From Owenia fusiformis (lineage: Eukaryota; Annelida; Polychaeta; Sabellida; Oweniidae), in contig CAIIXF020000001.1 in the NCBI GenBank assembly GCA_903813345.2, positions 55,044,270 to 55,073,884 on the forward strand: a DNA stretch of 29,615 bases. Reading direction: 5' to 3'. Below the pieces are notes generated by a model, which searched no databases, was not told where the DNA came from, and was given only the letters and a program-made list of their open reading frames with translations. The position numbers and the translations under genes are program-made. Below, one piece after another: positions 11,801-19,690 of the stretch (positions are counted from its first letter, which is position 1; each line of letters begins with the position of its first letter).

Positions 11801-14800
11801 CCCTCCCCTTCTCGAAAACTCAACATCAGCGTGTATTCCAAATATACCAGAACGTTCATTGGGGTCGCAATCCTTGGTTGTCTTAGGTTTGTGTCCAAAA
11901 TTATTTTCTACTGTTACGTTTCACTGAAGAAAACAAGCCAAGTTGATTGGAACTTTGTACCAGATAGAGATCAGCCATGCCAAAATAGTTATGGTACTTG
12001 AAGGGATTTTGATAATCCAAAGTGACAATAAGGTACACTGCTCTCAATCTATGTTTCTATTTTACCATTTCATTTAAGTTAAGTGGTTCTCTTTTACTTT
12101 TGTTTCATCGTTAATTAACTTTCTTTTTGAGCAGGCCCATCCATTGTTAATGCCTTATTTAGAATTCTTATAAGGTCACACTAATTACTGAAGTACAATT
12201 AATTTGACATTCCAATCGGACCTGTCTTTGGTAAGACGATTATGTCAATGTCCAGATATTTATGAGGGGCGTTTATTGCATGCAATCGCTAGACCAATAC
12301 AATGAACTGAGGAAACTGATTTCGTCCTTTACAAACAAGGGCTACTTCAACAATCAAAGGAAAAAGCTCGGAGTGAAAATGATGTCATAAAATATTTGTG
12401 ATACGCTATGGTGAATTTATATCGATATATAAAGTATATACTCTATGCTTGGTGTTCACTTAGTAAACTTAGTAAATTAAAAAGTGTAATTCAAATATTT
12501 TATTCATTTATAAATTAGTGTATAAAAATATATCTCCTAAAACGAGGGGTAGGTATTGTATAATTAGATACTAATTCCAACAGATTTTACACATAAAACA
12601 AAATTTAAATTGAATCAAATTTGCCATTTGTCATTTGTATCTCTTGAGAAAGTCAGAAAGTGACTGAATAATGTGAATCCATTTCAAATCCCTCAGCATT
12701 AGTGTCACTTAACTAAAATTAATGCGCTTTATGTAGTTAACTACAGAATTGCATGCGTATTAATGACTCTGTTAGTTTTCACCTCCTACACCCCGGATCT
12801 GAAAGTATCTGTCCCAAGGGCACGTTGTGATATGATTTCCGCAAAGTCCAGTGAGCAAGCTTAAAAGGTAGAATTTAAATTTACATTTCAGCCTGGTGGA
12901 GCAAAAAGTCGATATCAAATGCATTAGACTATGGTGACAATATAGAACGTGAGTATCCTCCGGATGTAGTCCACGTAGCTACAATGATGTGTACTTTATT
13001 TTACAAAAAAAGCATTTGTTAAGTATTCTACTGTAGCCATATAACATATAACATACTCATTTTATATTATCCATATCCTAAATAATAATTTCCTATATCT
13101 GAAGTATCTAATCGATATCTAATCGACATCTAATCAACATGTTTTCTTTTTCAAAAAAATGTTATTAGCGCATATTTTGTTAAATAAACTGTAATATCTG
13201 AAAGCTTGTGTATACCATACTTCGTGTTAAAACATTAAAGCGTATTTTACAGCAAATTACTACTATCAATATACAAAGAAAGAACAAAAATATAATTTAA
13301 GTGAGTAAAGAAAGTTGTAAACGTACATCTATTTGTACAATGTTAACGTACGACGTAGCTTAAAATCGTACTTGTAATATATTTACTTGTAGGGCTTGTA
13401 GTTAAGCCTCGATATCCCTTAGATACAAGATAGTATGTCACTTTGCAAATGCAATATCAAATTCAATTTATTATCATTTCAATTCGATTTAAATTGATTG
13501 TGGCATCACTTATAGATTGTATACAAATTACAGAGTGTGCCAAAATATAGTTATATTTGGAATATTATGTCCATCCAAGTACAAATGTACAGGAGTCATT
13601 CGAAAAGTTTTACACGAAAGCTTCTCAAGATAAGAGATTTTATCATTTCCACATGATATTTGATACAGATATAGTATCACCCTTCTTAAAAACATACATG
13701 AAATTTCAGGACCATAAGCAATGTACTACCTGAGATACATCGACTTTAAAAGAACCAATGGGCCCATATACCAATGGGCACTATTCAAATTATTATTCTA
13801 ATTTGCAAGTTTAATCATTCCAAATAAACTTTTGGTACACCCTGCAATTTTACGTAATGATTTTGAAACGTAAGCTAGTTAGTAAACTAGATAAATGTAG
13901 GATTTACATTGTCAATTTGTGTAGAATTGTTTCGTCAATAGGAAACACATATATTAATATATACGAACTGTTAATTGACACTGGCCATAGTCGTTCTTAT
14001 CCAGAATCACGGGTTTGATATAATAGATATTTATGAAATTGAAAGATCTGTATCTAAAACGGTGAGGATTATATTTCTAAATCCAATAACTGAATTAGAA
14101 ATATAATCCAATCACCACTTTACCTACAGTCATTGAATTCTCCCTTTCGCGATTCGCTCTTTGAATCAGAACGTTCGCAAATATGAACTGAAAAAGCACT
14201 CAAAAAGGACAACATTTGATTGGCCAATATTTTCCCACTATGCATTTCGCGTAGCTATTTGCGTGACCCGAAAGTTCTAAATCAAACTAATTACGCAATT
14301 TTGTTTGTACACCCGCACGCTAAATAAAACAATGACACCATCGGAAGTATTCTTCGTTGTCCTTGCTTTAATAGTCAGTATACCGAGTTTAATCAATAAA
14401 AGATTGTACGATGACCAACAAAATTCGGAAACGAGTATTATAGATTTGCTTTCGGACCACTGAACAGATTGACCTAGATAATAGCGACGCGTCTTCTTTG
14501 GTCTACTGCTCAGTTGTTTGTGGGTTTTCAACGTAACTCTATAATGTAATTTGAAGATGAATACTGTTATTCAGTTGTTGCATCGATGTTGCACTTTGTA
14601 GTGCGGTAAGATTGGTAGGAAATTATTGAAAGTCGAATGGAATTGTTTTTTCCAAAATGGCGACTAGTCAACTGATCACGAGACCTTCTCTTCCGGAATA
14701 TTTTCTCACTTTTCAATCATCGTTTTCACCACGCTATGAATCAATACAATGAAAAAAATAGCTGTTATATTAAGACTAATAAGAGACCAATCGTTTCTAA

Positions 14801-15421
14801 TAATATTTTCTGTACTCTTGAACGGGAATATGAACGAATATATAGTTTGAAAAATAGGTGTGAAAATCCCCATGTTAAACCTATGAGGGAAAACAAGGAA
14901 GTATAAATTTGTTCCTCCGCGAACTGCATCATGGGAAATATTTTGACCTTATAAGGAAAGATTTTCGCGTCTCCTCTTTTGAAGAGGGAACAACGATTTC
15001 GAGAATTGCGAATAGTCTAAATTGTACACTACAAGGTGACACGAAAAACAGAGCCATACAATCTATATATAGAATATCGCCAGAGTCAATTAAACAAGAT
15101 TTATAGATTTCTTAATTTGCATGTTATTTTTCATCTTTTCTATGCATGTTCATCTGTGTTGACCTAATACCAATAATCTTTAATAACGTATACAGAATAC
15201 GTGACTTGAAAAAGAGTAGCGAACATAAAAGTTGGTAGTAATATCAGATTTAACGCATTTAGTGCTTTGAAACCATATACACTTACGTTAAGAGTTTGTT
15301 TTCTATTTCAGTGTGTTTTATCATGAAATGTGCGAGAATCCCTGGGCCATTGGGCACGTGTTTAACGACGGAGTGTAGGGATCTACTTTTCGCCTGTACC
15401 AAGGCTTGTTCTACCGAGTGA
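8779..15421 (+). CDS. Secreted cysteine-rich peptide precursor (4 exons, 96 aa)
   Basis: The join is 8779-8845, 11245-11301, 12892-12948 and 15312-15421, 291 bases including the TGA stop. All donors are GTGAGT and all acceptors are pyrimidine-rich CAG; every intron is phase 1. The start is fixed by an in-frame TAA at 8758-8760 and an A at -3. Residues 1-26 form a signal peptide (basic RITNR, hydrophobic LGLLGCLILLI, cleavage after VYA). Residues 27-40 are a short propeptide ending KKR, a typical furin or prohormone-convertase site. The predicted mature peptide is residues 41-96. Its six cysteines are at 62, 67, 77, 82, 89 and 93 (C-x4-C-x9-C-x4-C-x6-C-x3-C). I do not recognise the family. A neuropeptide or hormone, an antimicrobial peptide or a venom-type peptide would all share this layout, and the sequence does not decide between them. 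Confidence 0.85.
8846..11244 (+). other. Intron 1 of the cysteine-rich peptide gene
   Basis: The intron runs from GTGAGTG to a TTCTAAATTGCAG acceptor and is very AT-rich. It contains chance frames of 64-87 codons on the minus strand at 9018-9521 and one of 67 codons on the plus strand at 10339-10542; none has a recognisable domain. Several acceptor-like sites (TATTTCTAG at 8970, TTTTGCAG at 10187, TTATTCAG at 11099) each lead to a stop within nine codons in the required phase, so none looks like an exon. Confidence 0.6.
11245..11301 (+). CDS. Exon 2: signal cleavage site, propeptide and KKR site
   Basis: Fifty-seven bases, phase 1 on both sides, encode residues 23-41: the last signal residues DVYA, a Gly/Ser-rich linker (KPTGGSSSHNI), the tribasic KKR and the first mature residue N. 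The donor is G|GTGAGTA. Exon 3 has the same length and the same phase. Confidence 0.85.
11302..12891 (+). other. Intron 2 of the cysteine-rich peptide gene
   Basis: The intron runs from GTGAGTA to a TTTACATTTCAG acceptor. A 95-codon frame at 11714-12001 has no recognisable domain. A second strong acceptor ending at 12134 leads into a short phase-compatible frame, described separately. No mobile element was recognised here. Confidence 0.6.
12135..12184 (+). other. Possible alternative terminal exon in intron 2
   Basis: A strong acceptor (TTCTTTTTGAGCAG) ends at 12134. Read in the phase left by exon 2, the next 15 codons are open and then reach TAA at 12182-12184. The frame has an SIVNAL run and two arginines, and SIVNAL resembles SISNAL in exon 3. 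If used, exon 2 would be followed by a short basic tail with no cysteines. The nearest donor (AG|GTCACA) is out of phase, so it could only be a last exon, and no clear AATAAA follows. It may instead be a decayed exon duplicate or chance. Confidence 0.25.
12892..12948 (+). CDS. Exon 3: N-terminal part of the mature peptide
   Basis: Fifty-seven bases, phase 1 on both sides, encode residues 42-60. The segment starts AWWSKKS, carries a second dibasic KK at 46-47, and ends with an acidic stretch (DYGDNIE). It has no cysteine, so it is a linker or N-terminal extension of the cysteine domain. The donor is C|GTGAGTA. Confidence 0.85.
13531..13844. mobile_element. CAGGGTGT-TIR element with a nested mariner fragment
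   Basis: The left end is CAGAGTGTGCCAAAATATAG and the right end, reverse-complemented, is CAGGGTGTACCAAAAG. The similarity continues inward to TTATTTGGAAT on both sides, giving imperfect inverted repeats of over 30 bp. Inside, 13593-13790 is a reverse-oriented copy of the right half of the mariner-like element at 5303-5854, including its end TCATTCGAAAAGTTTT. No transposase frame is present. Confidence 0.6.
14061..14115. repeat. Hairpin with ~22-bp arms
   Basis: GGTGAGGATTATATTTCTAA at 14061-14080 is nearly the reverse complement of TTAGAAATATAATCCAATCACC at 14094-14115, with an 11-14 base loop. It lies in intron 3, upstream of the micro-ORF. It could be a small palindromic element or a remnant of one. 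Confidence 0.6.
14332..14463 (+). CDS. Candidate 43-aa secreted micro-peptide inside intron 3
   Basis: The frame starts in a good context (AAACA before ATGACA) and encodes a hydrophobic N-terminus (FFVVLALIVSI), then a dibasic KR at 24-25 and an acidic tail ending LLSDH before TGA. This is the layout of a minimal secreted prepropeptide. A CCAAT motif (GATTGGCCAAT) lies near 14219-14229, about 110 bases upstream. It is a short frame within an intron of the same-strand host gene, with no clear poly(A) signal, and may be coincidence. No homolog is recognised. Confidence 0.25.
   Translation: MTPSEVFFVVLALIVSIPSLINKRLYDDQQNSETSIIDLLSDH
15312..15421 (+). CDS. Exon 4: six-cysteine domain, stop codon
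   Basis: This exon completes codon 61 and encodes residues 62-96 and TGA (15419-15421). All six mature cysteines are here. The first pair is CFIMKC, followed by a proline/glycine turn (IPGPLG), and the last four lie in a likely helical stretch (CRDLLFACTKAC). In the helix, residues 82, 89 and 93 are spaced i, i+7, i+11 and so would share one face. A single exon for the whole disulfide domain behind separate signal and pro-region exons is a common arrangement for secreted peptides. Confidence 0.85.
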
Positions 15422-16020
15422 CCGATTTGACGACCATGCCGGCCCAGCATGGGGTGAGATCAAATTGATCATACACACTGTTACGACATAATGATGGTGA
15501 ACTTTGTTATAAAACGATGACTGTGCATTATATGTTTTATATATTAAATACTGGTCATATTTTCATACAAGCAATATCTCGCTACACGTTGATAATCTTT
15601 TCTTATTGGTTCTACTTATTGGTTTAACTCATTCTAGTATATACGTACATAGCTAGATGAATTACTCTGCTAGTATGACGTAACGAAGACATATTTGGGA
15701 AATCTACGTTGTTCTACATACATTACATCTCTCATCGAAGACATCTTCCTCCAACACTCAATTTATGGATTTGGTTAACTTATTCTCGTTTACTTTGTAA
15801 AAATACTGCTGTGATGAGTGAACTGTTTTATAAACTGGGTGTTCTGAATTATTACTTATCCCCACAAAAGTAATGATTCGACTGGTCAAAACACAAAACG
15901 TAAAATGACATATATTCAGAAACAATATGGTCTATCACGATGCGAGGGAACATGACACTGTATAAGATGAATGTAATAATTTACTAAAACACCGTTAATA
16001 AAGTATATAAAACTACAAAA
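15422..16020 (+). other. Probable 3' UTR of the cysteine-rich peptide gene
   Basis: No coding frame of note follows the stop. The first canonical AATAAA on the plus strand is at 15997-16002, so a 3' UTR of roughly 600 bases is the simplest reading. The exact end is not visible from sequence. Confidence 0.45.
15997..16002 (+). terminator. AATAAA poly(A) signal of the cysteine-rich peptide gene
   Basis: A canonical hexamer lies 576 bases after the stop codon, followed by AAAACTACAAAACTTG within 25 bases. Position and orientation fit the gene, but no transcript confirms it. Confidence 0.45.
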
Positions 16021-16338
16021 CTTGTTTATCCAGGTACTTAGTAATATCCCATATCAACTGAGATTCTATAACGCGGGGAAATATATCTCGGGAGCGTTAT
16101 AGATATACATACATTTATACAGTTAGATGCCACGTCAAACTAAAACTATTTAGATATTCCAAAATAGGTGGTCATCGTAATGTGGTTTTGCCACATTATC
16201 CTACACGTAATGTACTAAATGTATAATAACGTTAAAATAGATTTAATGTCTATTGGCAAAATGAATAACATGGGGATATCACGATATGCTCCGATAAATC
16301 AATATGCAGAGGATATTTATAGGATATCCTATGATTTT

Positions 16339-16444
16339 GAGGAATATCATTTTTATTTACGAGGTGATATTGATATCTGCACGAGAGAGCGAAGCGAACG
16401 AGTGCATATATCAATATCACCGAGTAGATTAAAATGATATTCTG
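16339..16444. repeat. Palindrome centred on GCGAAGCGAACG
   Basis: GAGGTGATATTGATATCTGCAC (left) pairs with GAGTGCATATATCAATATCACC (right) around GAGAGCGAAGCGAAC. The arms extend outward through an AATATCATTTTTATTTAC-like segment, about 45 bp per arm. It lies within the 16193-16728 element. Confidence 0.75.
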
Positions 16445-16552
16445 AAAAAAATAGCAACGTTCTTATTATCCTACACTTACTATTAGTGTACTAAATAATA
16501 TCATTGTAAATCAAATAGTTCAATTTGACGTTAAATCAACAAGCCGAGTATA

Positions 16553-16665
16553 TCATCACGATATCCTCCGCATATTGGTTTTCCATGATAAATCGTCATG
16601 ATATCCTCCGCATATTGGTTTTCCGGAGTGTATTGTGGCGATATCCTCCGGTTATTCATTTTGCC
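16553..16665. repeat. ~50-bp tandem repeat, three copies
   Basis: The motif GATATCCTCCGCATATTGG, followed by TTTTCC, occurs twice in near-identical form (from 16559 and 16600). A third, diverged copy (GATATCCTCCGGTTATTC) follows at 16639, and a more distant one lies at 16730 (GATATACTCCGCTTGTTGG). Confidence 0.7.
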
Positions 16666-16830
16666 AATAGATATCAATGGTTTTTTAATGTTATACAATA
16701 TTTAGTACACTAAGTGTAGGATAATGTAACGATATACTCCGCTTGTTGGTTTTGGTGGAATTTATTTTTCAATGATATTAAACACTTAGTAAACTTATTG
16801 GAGGATAATAAGAACATCCTATGATTTTTT

Positions 16831-16920
16831 CAGAATATCATTTTCATCTACTCGGTGATATTGTTATCTGAGCTTGTTCGCTTAGTTCTCTCGTGCATCA
16901 ATATCATCACGTAGATAATA
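16831..16920. repeat. Second, diverged copy of the GCGAAC-centred palindrome
   Basis: CAGAATATCATTTTCATCTACTCGGTGATATT matches one arm of the 16339-16444 palindrome. The other arm follows as GTGCATCAATATCATCACGTAGA, with TTGTTCGCTTAGTTCTCTCG between. The arms are more diverged than in the first copy, which suggests an older insertion. Confidence 0.6.
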
Positions 16921-17574
16921 TATCCCTCAAATCTTAGGATATCCTAATAGTCTTATCCATAGTTTTGGTCAACGACCTCTAAACACTCTGATAATCCGTA
17001 AATTGTTCATAAGCTGTCTTTAGAATTGTTAAGGCATGTGGTGAAACGATAAAATAAGAATAGTTGACAGTTTAATTAGCGCATTAACTGGTATTTCTTT
17101 AAATTGGTCAAACGGACTAGAAATCACAATATGATATCCTGTTTCTATCAGTTAGGAAATATATAGATTGTGATAACGCTTAATTTACATAAGTACGCCC
17201 ATTATGCCTTTATCAAATCACCCAGATTTTTAAATTGTCTTCAGATGAATGTGACACATAAATAATTCATTTCACTATGCAACTTAATTTGTACCTTGTA
17301 GGAAAAATTGGAACGGATATTGATCATAATATACTGCTTTTCATTTTGTTTGTTATGCTTTGTATCCATGCTATGAAGGCATTTGTAATCCCATCGTGGA
17401 GACTCAAAACTACAGGTTCAATCGTTGACTGCAAAATGTACAGTATATTTTATGATTTTATGATTTTATGTAAAATATGTATGTGGCGATAGACTAAATA
17501 TTATGTCCAAAGGTTTCACTATCATGCCACATGCTATTAAGAATAAGATGTTTTATTTGTCTTATGTAGTACTG
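16921..17574. other. Intergenic, no gene recognised
   Basis: A 71-codon plus-strand frame at 17277-17492 has a hydrophobic stretch (ILLFILFVMLCIHAM) but no cleavage site, splice partner or poly(A) signal. It is treated as a chance frame. Confidence 0.4.
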
Positions 17575-17714
17575 AACAAATATTTCACTCTATTGAGGTG
17601 AATACCTGTACATCTTTCACAAGTGATATTCCACGAAGCCCGAAGGGCAAGTGGAATATCACCTTGTGAAAGTGCTGTACAGGTATTCACCGAAAATAGA
17701 GTGAAATATTTGTT
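17575..17714. repeat. Near-perfect 140-bp palindrome centred on GCCCGAAGGGC
   Basis: AACAAATATTTCACTCTATT.. at 17575 and its complement ending at 17714 form arms of about 65 bp with few mismatches (GGTGAATACCTGTAC, TTTCACAAG and GATATTCCAC all match). The centre is GAAGCCCGAAGGGC, so there is essentially no loop. DNA or RNA from this site would fold into one long hairpin. Confidence 0.85.
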
Positions 17715-18007
17715 TTATTATATCACTGTCTAGCTAAACATCCCTAATATTATTAAGTCATTAAGTCTTCAGATATTTTTACGAATCTACTCAGTTCGTC
17801 TGCCATTTTGACTTACACTAAACTAAATTATTTACACTGAACGAAAACAAATTCTTTGAAAATTCCCGGGAGCGTGGGATATCGCTAGATATCTCACGGT
17901 TGTCTTATCTGATTAGCATTGCCATTGAATATCGCCAGATATCCCACGACATGTGACCTGGTTTTGACCAATCATACTGTCGCTAGCTAGATAGTGATAT
18001 AATAATA
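17713..18007. mobile_element. TIR element, ~295 bp
   Basis: The left end TTATTATATCACTGTCTAGC is mirrored by GCTAGATAGTGATATAATAA on the right. An inner inverted pair (GTGGGATATCGCTAGATAT at 17874-17892, ATATCGCCAGATATCCCAC at 17931-17949) forms a second hairpin. There is no coding frame. It abuts palindromes on both sides. Confidence 0.6.
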
Positions 18008-18385
18008 TAAGTTATTCAATGATTCGAGTGAAATACAGAAAATATTCTTCCCGAGAAGGTTGTATTTCACGATGCGCTAGCAGAGTGAAATACAGACGTC
18101 CAAGGGAATATTTGAATTTTGCTAGAAATATCTGATTTGAATATCAGGAAATGATACGGTGATCATCACAATTTATCATTTTAGGATAAAAAACACAGAT
18201 ATGTGAATATAAAAAGATCAGTATTAGCATGCGTTGGTGCAAACTGATCACCATTGATTTTTTCAGTAATAATCATATCCTGGATGGACATCTGGGGCGT
18301 TGGGATACTCTGCTAGCGCATCGTGAAATACGACCTTATCGGGAAGAATATTTTCTGTATTTCACTCGAATCATTGAATAACTTA
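18008..18385. mobile_element. Inverted-repeat element with nearly identical ~78-bp arms
   Basis: The left arm begins TAAGTTATTCAATGATTCG and runs to GCGCTAGCAGAG near 18085. The right arm (18307-18385) is its complement, with only about three differences over the arm. The central ~220 bp has no coding frame. Such close arms suggest recent insertion or gene conversion between them. No transposase is encoded. Confidence 0.75.
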
Positions 18386-18625
18386 TAGTATACATTGCGA
18401 AACGAAGTCGAGATGCTTATTACTGGTACCACCCGGGGACGATGGAGTACGTTATTCTCTAAAACTCTTATGAAATGCATGTTCTCACTATTTTCCTTGT
18501 TTAGGTATTGCCGAATTGTTGCTACATGAAAGTTAGTATTAATTCATAATTTATTTTCATTTATTTTATTTACTTATTTCTCGTTTATCTCTTTATATGG
18601 TTATAAAGTTTACAAAGGGTTTATA

Positions 18626-19690
18626 CAGGGTGGGCCAAAAAACGCCACTTTTTTTCAAGACACTACAACTTTTTTATTTTCCAACCTACATACCCAAGAT
18701 TTTGTAGTTAAATAGTCCAAGGGGTTCTTAGTAATAATGAAGTGTAACGAGTCCTTCAACTTGGAATATATTTGATCTAAAAGAGGAGTTCCATTGGTCC
18801 GCCATGCTATTTAATGATATATTTTAGTTTTACTCGCCTTGCTGATATAGCAGTATCAAATAGCTAAATCAATCTAGGTATAAAGCAAAAGTGGCAGCCA
18901 TTTTTCAAAATGGCCACCTTCTACAAAAAGTGTCATTAGACAGTGTGCCATGCTTATAGTATTCACATACCAAATATGAACAAAATCGCCCCACTACTTT
19001 TCGAGTTATAGTAAAATATGTTAAATGGTGGTCATTTTTAAAATGGCCGCCTTCTACCAAAAGTGTCATTAGACATTGTGCCATGCTTATAGTATTCACA
19101 TACCAAATATGAACATAATCGCTCCACTACTTTTCGAGCTATAGTAAAATACGTTAAAATGGTGGCCATTTTTAGTAAAATACGTTAAAATGGCGACCAT
19201 TTTTCAAACTTTTTCTACTCAAAGTGTCATAAGACAGTGTGCCATGCTTGTAGTATTCACTTACCAAGTATGAACAAAATCGCTCCACTACTTTTCGAGT
19301 TACAGCGAAAATCGTAAAATAATGAGTAAAGACCGCCATTTTTCAAGATGGCTGCCATGTGCTTCTTTAATATCTACATTTCTTGCTATTAATGTCCTAT
19401 ATAATTTTTCTACATTTAAAACATACTGCTATTACAGTTTTACATATTGCACTTAAATTACTGTAAAATCGGCATTAAAATGGCCGCCATTTTTAAATGA
19501 GCGGCCATTTTGAAAATCGGCTTTCGAGCAGAACGTCTACCCCCATAGGGTATATGTGTACAAAATATGAACAAAATCGGGCCAACGGTATTTGAGTTAT
19601 TGCCCGGACGGACGGATGGACGTACGAACGGACGGACAGACGGAGGCGTTCCCTATACCCCTCCGAACTTCGTTCGATGGGATAAAAAGT
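18626..19690. repeat. Composite repeat: CAGGGTGGGCC end, ~133-bp tandem units, GGACGG tail
   Basis: The left end CAGGGTGGGCCAAAAAACGC resembles the ends of the 13531-13844 element. From about 18885, a unit with AAGTGTCATTAGACA.. and TGTGCCATGC recurs at 18928, 19061 and 19222 (spacing 133, then 161 because of a ~30-bp internal duplication, GTAAAATACGTTAAAATGG). A tail follows: GAGTTATTGCCCGGACGG, GGACGGACAGACGGAGG, then CTCCGAACTTCGTTCG. Minus-strand frames at 18905-19099 and 19493-19732 reflect the repeat. Whether one element or several are present is unclear. Confidence 0.65.

Larger units (their letters stand above)
12949..15311 (+). other. Intron 3 of the cysteine-rich peptide gene
   Basis: The intron runs from GTGAGTA to a TTTTCTATTTCAG acceptor. 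It contains an 11-bp triplicated motif (TATCTAATCGA-like, 13105-13137), a nested TIR element (13531-13844), a 22-bp-arm hairpin (14061-14115) and a possible intronless micro-ORF (14332-14463). Confidence 0.65.
16193..16728. mobile_element. Nested inverted-repeat element cluster
   Basis: The left end (ACATTATCCTACACG..TGTACTAAATGTATAATAACG) is mirrored on the right by TATTTAGTACACTAAGTGTAGGATAATGT, ending at 16728. The similarity runs inward through TCTATTGGCAAAATGAATAAC (left) and its complement near 16650-16672. The same end motif recurs inside at 16465-16500 and again, inverted, at 16781-16812, so at least two related elements are nested or tandem. The frames of 62-72 codons here follow the repeats. 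Confidence 0.65.

Noticed and set aside
18905-19099. 64-codon minus-strand frame with an internally repeated peptide
   Set aside because: The peptide repeat is simply the translation of the ~133-bp tandem DNA unit.
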